From contig JBCFYV010009882.1 of assembly GCA_039000515.1 (NCBI GenBank), forward strand, positions 63,778,817-63,842,816: a stretch of DNA of 64,000 nucleotides, in the 5' to 3' direction. The notes below the pieces were generated by a model. That model was not told where the DNA came from. It worked only from the letters and a program-made list of their open reading frames with translations, and ran no database searches. Within the stretch, counting starts at the first letter, position 1; each line of letters opens with the position of its first letter. Positions 59,180-64,000 of this stretch are shown in pieces. Source of the stretch: Timema cristinae (taxonomy: Eukaryota > Arthropoda > Insecta > Phasmatodea > Timematidae). Both the position numbers and the translations under genes were made by a program.

Positions 59180-61474
59180 ATGCCTGGTAAATGTTCGTTC
59201 AAAGAGTTTTGGCTGACTGTTGAAGAAAATAAATACTCAAACTGGTTGTGCCCTGTTGAAAATGACCAGTATAAGGCTTATTGTACATTTTGTAAATCGA
59301 AATTTGATATAAGCCCCAGTGGGTTGAATGAAGTTAAAATTCATGGAAAAGGTAAGAAGCATTTGGAACTAACCTCTGCACTACTCCAAGGTAAGCAAAA
59401 AACGCTCAGCTTTATATCTTCTGAAAAAGTTGGATGTAAACAGCCAGAACCGGCAAAAGAATTATTACCTTCCACAAGTAGGCCTACTTCTGAAAATGAT
59501 GTATATTTGGTTGCAGCTTCGTCTACATTAGTTGTTTCATCTTCCTCATCTCTTGGAGGACCTTTAAGTAAATTTAGTGTAAATGATGATACCTTGAAAG
59601 CAGAAATTCTGTGGTCCATGAATAAGGTTATGACTCATACTTCTGAGAGAGGTTCATGTATTTCCAGTGATATTTTCTCAATCATGTTTCCTGACAGTGT
59701 AATAGCACAGAAGTTCAAAATGCAAAAAGACAAACTTGGCTATTTGACAACCTTTGGGCTTGGCCCCTTCTTCCAAGAAAAACTCTCGGCGGAATTAAGG
59801 AAGATTGCAATTTTTTCTGTTTCACTTGATGAAAGTCTAAATAGAATTGCCCAAAAAAGGCAAACGAACATCATTGTCCGTTATTGGAACACAAGTTTAA
59901 ATGTAGTTTCGACCCGATACTTGAACTCTGTGTTTTTAGGGCATTCTACAGCAGCTGACCTCCTTGATTCCTTTACGTCAGGTATGCCTGAATTAGGACT
60001 GCCTTTAAATAATGTTCTACAAATTGCTGTAGATGGACCTAATGTAAATTTAAAATTCTTTAAGGACTTCAATCAAATGATGGAAAAAAATTTAGATAAC
60101 TCTGAAGACAAGAAACCTATTGATGTTGGCACATGCTCTCTTCATACAGTTCATGGGGCTTATAAGGCAGCTCATAATAATTTTGAATGGCAAGTTCATA
60201 ATTTTCTGCGTTCGTTGTATTATCTGTTTAAAGATTTTCCATCTCGAAGATCTGAGTACATCCTCTCAAGTGGATCAGACCTATTTCCACTTAAAATGTG
60301 TTCCATCATATGGGTGGAAAACTCAAAAGTAATTGAAAGAGCCTTGAAAATGATTCCGCATTTAAAGAAATATATGGCTTTTGTGTGTTCCAAACCACCT
60401 TAAACAAAGAATTTCGGTGTTGTACGAGACTTCCTAAAAGATAACCTTCTTGAAGCAAAACTCTTTTTCTTACAGTCAGTAGTAGGAGAAGTGGAACCAT
60501 ATCTTAAAATATTTCAAAATGACAATCCAATGTTGCCCTTTGTACATGCCGAACTTTATTCGATGGCACGTAGCATTGGTGCTCGCGTCCTTAAGGCAAA
60601 GGTTATAAGCAATGTGAAAAACTCGGGACAGCTCTTGGCAATTGATGTCAAAAATGAAAGTCTATTGAGCTTTTCAGACGTAGACATAGGCTTTGGTGCG
60701 AAGAAATTTTGTAAAAATGTGAAAGAACTTGATGTACAGCTCTTTAGAAAAGATTGCAGTCACTTCTTAGGGGAAATGTTTCAAAAACTGACTAGGCCTA
60801 GGTCTCCATTACGAAAGTGCATGGTGAAAGGTGCTTGATGCCTTTCACCAGCAGTAATGACTTGTGGCACTCTAAGGTTAACATAGCACTCGAACAAAAC
60901 TCACTTCAAACAACCATATTGCATACATTGAAGCTGAACATATAAGAAAATACTACCTTGAAATTTGTGAGCAGTCTTCTGTTCAAGAAGAGCTGAAGAC
61001 ATTTGATTTCAATGAAACCAGACTAGATTCTTTTCTCTTCAACATCTTCATTAATGCAAAAGCTTGCAAGGCATTGTTGTCATTTTGCACGATGATATTT
61101 ACAATATTCTTGGGAAACAGTGCTGTTGAAAGATGTTTTTCAGTAAACAAGGAAGGTTTGGTTGAAAATTCGAAATAGCGTTCTCTAATCTCCCAACGCA
61201 GCATATATTCAATGGTTCAGTCGGTAGGTGGCATAAAAAATGTGGAATTTACAAGCGGGATGCTGCATGCAGCTAGGGGAGCAAGTACCAAAAGGAGGGA
61301 AGCAATTGAAGAAATGAATAAGAAAGTGAAGAAGCTAACAGATCAAAAACAACATTGGAAACTGTAAATAAACTCGAGGCAAAGAAAAGAAAACTTCTCC
61401 AACAGGCTGAAGAAGAGGCTTCAGCACTTCAAACTGAAATCGACTTGGAGAAGAAACGATTGAGGCGGATGTAA
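59180..61474 (+). pseudogene. hAT transposase, BED-like finger N-terminus, lightly broken
   Basis: The reading frame opens at ATG 59180 with a BED-type finger: aromatic W11 and W22, C35-x2-C38 (YCTFC) and H55-x5-H61. A low-complexity linker follows at about residues 90-130. A hAT catalytic region then has SLDES (near residue 217), VDGPNVNLKFF (near 285) and CSLHTVHGAYKAA. After a TAA at 60401-60403 the same frame continues to 60836. A frameshift precedes the C-terminal block (from about 61006), which includes LDSFLFNIF and SAVERCFSVNKEGLVEN, the hAT dimerisation signature. A stop follows near 61177. A charged, coiled-coil-like end (KKRKLLQQAEEEASALQTEI) closes at the stop 61472-61474. About four or five lesions break an otherwise complete protein of roughly 760 residues. 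Confidence 0.85.
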
Positions 61475-61712
61475 ATCCTGTATGTTGTGATTTTGTGTAT
61501 TTACTAAATATTAGGTGACAAATTTGAACAATATTAGATTTTTATGTTTGTTGAGAGACTTCAGCGTCTGGGAGCTTCAAACATCTTTAATTACAAGTAA
61601 GTTTTCTTGTTGGTATGATTATAGTAATAGTTTTTACTTGTGTTTGTTATTATAATATCTTGGCCCGATGTACAATATAATGTTCGACCGTTTACCGAAG
61701 GATTTTTTTTTG

Positions 61713-61745
61713 CATCGTGTCTTACTGCCCGTTTGGGCTATACGC
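61713..61745 (-). mobile_element. SINE 3'-tail fragment
   Basis: GCATCGTGTCTTACTGCCCG followed by TTTGGGCTATACGC is the inverted common SINE tail without body or head. Confidence 0.6.
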
Positions 61746-61849
61746 CCGCGAAGGTATTTTGTGGTCAAAAAAGCTCACCAAAAAGTCACAAATTTTTGTT
61801 CCTCTTGCAACGCAACCCCCCCCCCCCCATTTCTATACTAGGGTGAGGA

Positions 61850-62760
61850 TGACTGTAAATCAGACGAAATGGCCTAATTTTAATAACATTTCTTTATTTG
61901 TCATAAACAATAAATAGGTACACATTATAGAAATCAACAAAACATAGAGCGTGAAGCGCGTCTTCCTTCCTAACGAAAAATAGTTCCATTTAGATGGCGG
62001 AGACCATAACTCAATAATGCAACAATGCACGACGAACATAATTAAACATACCAGACAATAATCCTAACTGACTTATACCAAAGTCTATGGTCCTAGGTTC
62101 GAAGAACATCCAATCCAAAAAGGGTGGTCTTTAAAGTTTATGATATTCAAAAGTCCCGCGTAACACATAGGTGTTAGGCGCTCACAACCCCCAACTAATA
62201 TAATGTTACACAATAATAACTACCAAAAGTGGACCAAAGTCCTTATATATCCTATAGTGTCCTGTCTCCTAATATAATATAATCTACCCGGACGACAGCT
62301 AACCCTAAGCGTACTCATAAATAAATACTAAATGGGAAGAAAGCCCAAGACGCAGAGTTTTACTCTGCATATTAAATAGTATGTAAATATACCAATAAGG
62401 CCAATAGGCGCAATAAATAGGGCCGGAGCCCAAAAAGACGGCAGAAAGGCGACGACATTTTGACAACACCGAGAAGCGCATGACGTAGTGAGTTTATATA
62501 TTCAAACTAAGATTTGTGTCCAGAACAATAATTTAGAAAGTTTTCCCCCATTACGCCGAAATATAATTTAGATACAAAATAATGACCATAATAATAATCC
62601 CCTGCCCTACGTCGCCGTTCTCACCTCGATAAGCTGGTGGTGTAATAAGTGACCATAGACCACCAGCGCACCAATATATATACAAAGTTAAAGTTGACAG
62701 AGAGGGGAGGGACGCGAGGAGAGGGAAGGAAGGAGAAGCGAGAGACTGGGTCGAGTAACA
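61850..62760. other. Unidentified sequence within the hAT candidate
   Basis: It is preceded by a 13-base C run (about 61817-61829). It contains an AATAAA-like signal, a purine-rich run at 62700-62750, and no recognised frame. The overlapping frames at 62762-63034 come from GC-richer sequence and carry no motif. Confidence 0.3.
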
Positions 62761-63026
62761 TGTGGAATCGTCTCGAAGCTTGACGTGGCCGGAAGAAGCA
62801 ACTATCTTCCTTTATTTCTCGCCAGTCTCGGGTTTGACGCTAGGTGGCGCCTGGCGAACGCTCCGTCAGTCTATCGGGTGGTTGTTTGGAGTAAGGAGGT
62901 CGGTGCCGGTGCCGCGTGTTGCAGCTCGTCTTGGAGGTTCGGTGAGGGTGCCCCATTCGATCAAGCCATAACTCGTAAGTTGTTACATCTGTCTTGTAAC
63001 TTGTTACACTCTGAGTAGACACCCTG

Positions 63027-63105
63027 TTACTCATCCTTAACCCATTAGCCTAACTATTACATAAGCGTATAGCCGAATGGGTAGTAAGACGCAGTTCTAA
63101 AAAAA
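63027..63105 (+). mobile_element. SINE 3'-end fragment
   Basis: CATCCTTAACCCATTAGCC followed by CGTATAGCCGAATGGGTAGT and AAGACGCAGTTCTAAAA is the SINE-A/C 3' end. It begins directly after the hAT right terminus, so the hAT may have inserted into, or recombined within, a SINE. Confidence 0.75.
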
Positions 63106-64000
63106 CTGATTTTGGCCGGAGCAAGATCATAATAATTTCTGGAGTCATTATTCTCTTTTGAACACCCTCCAAGCTAGGATAAATATATACATCTCGAAAA
63201 AACTAGGTTTATGTTTTGTTTTTAAAAATTTATTTTCTTGTGTGACCTAATTTCGGCTTTCTATCCGTTAATATCATAAAGAAGATAAGCAGAAACATTC
63301 TAGATTTGGCTGGGAGGGCTGACTGAGGTGGAGGTTTGTTATCTTCAGCTTTTGGTCTTAAGGATTGAACTTTAGCAGATTATATACATTTTCAAGTTTA
63401 ATTTTACTATGGTTTGAAACAAGTTTTATAATGCTAAAGCGCACATTAATAAATTAATAGTAATATAATATGACTACAACATAAAATAGATGTCTCTAAA
63501 ATAAGAGGAAATTGCAACGATAATATATTTTTTTAATACATTTGATAAATTGTTTTTTTTTTTACATGTCATAGACATTTAATTATACTGTAATTATAAT
63601 CATTACAAACGGTTACACATGTTAATTTTAATGTCCTAATTATTCATACAAATATATTTTTAAAAATATTGAAAATGACACTTTAGCACTAAAATAACCC
63701 GCTGAGGACCAATAAGGCTGTTCTATAGGCCTACCCTTTACCTTTTTTGATTTTTGATTATATATATTTTCCTTTGTAACGAATTCCCTTTTTAAAAAAG
63801 ATTTTTTTATTTTGAATTTATCGTACAACTATCTACTTTTGAAGGATTATATACAATTAGTTGATATTTTAGATTTAATAGGAGTTTTTTTTCTAAATGT
63901 TTTTACTTTTTATATATTTAAATGGATGAAACAACATATATATATATATATATGTTTTATTAATTTTATTTTTGCTAAAAACAAATTGTTATTCCAATCA
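63106..64000. other. AT-rich end of window, short (AT)n tract
   Basis: A (TA)n run lies at about 63937-63953. No gene or transposon was recognised. Confidence 0.5.

Larger units (their letters stand above)
58340..63026 (+). mobile_element. hAT transposon with transposase, candidate 4.7 kb
   Basis: The left end CAGGGTGTTTACTGGGTCAC at 58340 and the inverted right end CAGGGTGTCTACT ending at 63026 match over 12 of 13 bases. The transposase between them has hAT motifs. The 8 bp flanks do not match (TCCTACTA versus TTACTCAT), so either the flanks have drifted or the right end belongs to another copy. A second GTCACGAAAAAGTCAC-like stretch at 61769-61795 repeats subterminal sequence in direct orientation, suggesting rearrangement inside. 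The GC-richer part 61930-62960 was not identified. Confidence 0.6.

Overview
This is a eukaryotic, AT-rich, repeat-dense window, and I see no convincing intact host gene in it. Every protein similarity I recognise by eye belongs to a transposable element: a THAP/P-element transposase, several hAT transposases, a mariner/Tc1-like transposase, two non-LTR retrotransposons and two BEL/Pao LTR retrotransposons, together with several tRNA-derived SINE families. The combination of Pao elements, a mariner with a WPPRSPDL motif, and the CCCGCGGCTTTGCTCGCG dispersed repeat suggests an arthropod, probably an insect. The species cannot be fixed from the sequence. All family calls come from motif recognition, not from a database search.

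Layout. 1.3-4.9 kb: a dispersed retroelement 3' end and a decayed non-LTR element (minus strand) meet tail to tail across an (ACAT)n tract. 5.0-6.6 kb and 29.1-30.6 kb: two copies of a 1.5-1.6 kb dimeric repeat. 7-11 kb: SINEs and a hAT remnant. 10.7-11.8 kb: a ~62 bp minisatellite. 12.6-13.0 kb: an array of small hairpins. 15.8-16.5 kb: mariner and hAT fragments. 24.3-24.9 kb: a 42-44 bp minisatellite. 26.2-27.2 kb: a decayed non-LTR C-terminus split by a 301 bp hAT MITE. 27.3-27.8 kb: two SINEs. 28.2-28.7 kb: (GTAT)n. 32.2-38.9 kb: a THAP9/P-element-like DNA transposon with terminal inverted repeats, an intron full of SINEs and a 228 bp SINE inside its transposase exon. 42.4-43.9 kb (plus) and 45.5-49.6 kb (minus): two decayed Pao elements. 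49.6-50.4 kb: an 825 bp hAT element. 51.9-53.1 kb: nested SINEs. 54.4-54.9 kb: a SINE carrying a 238 bp insertion that contains a 156 bp tRNA-like palindrome. 57.1-58.3 kb: a CT-rich tract. 58.3-63.0 kb: a hAT element with a lightly broken transposase.

The interesting biology is in the nesting. Exact target-site duplications (TSDs) can be read for eleven insertions and give relative ages. SINEs with different tRNA-like heads (called A, B and C here) carry the same ~40 bp 3' tail, with a CCCGAACGGG core usually followed by (TAA)n. That suggests they share one LINE for mobilisation. The P-like element is the best candidate for an undescribed family.
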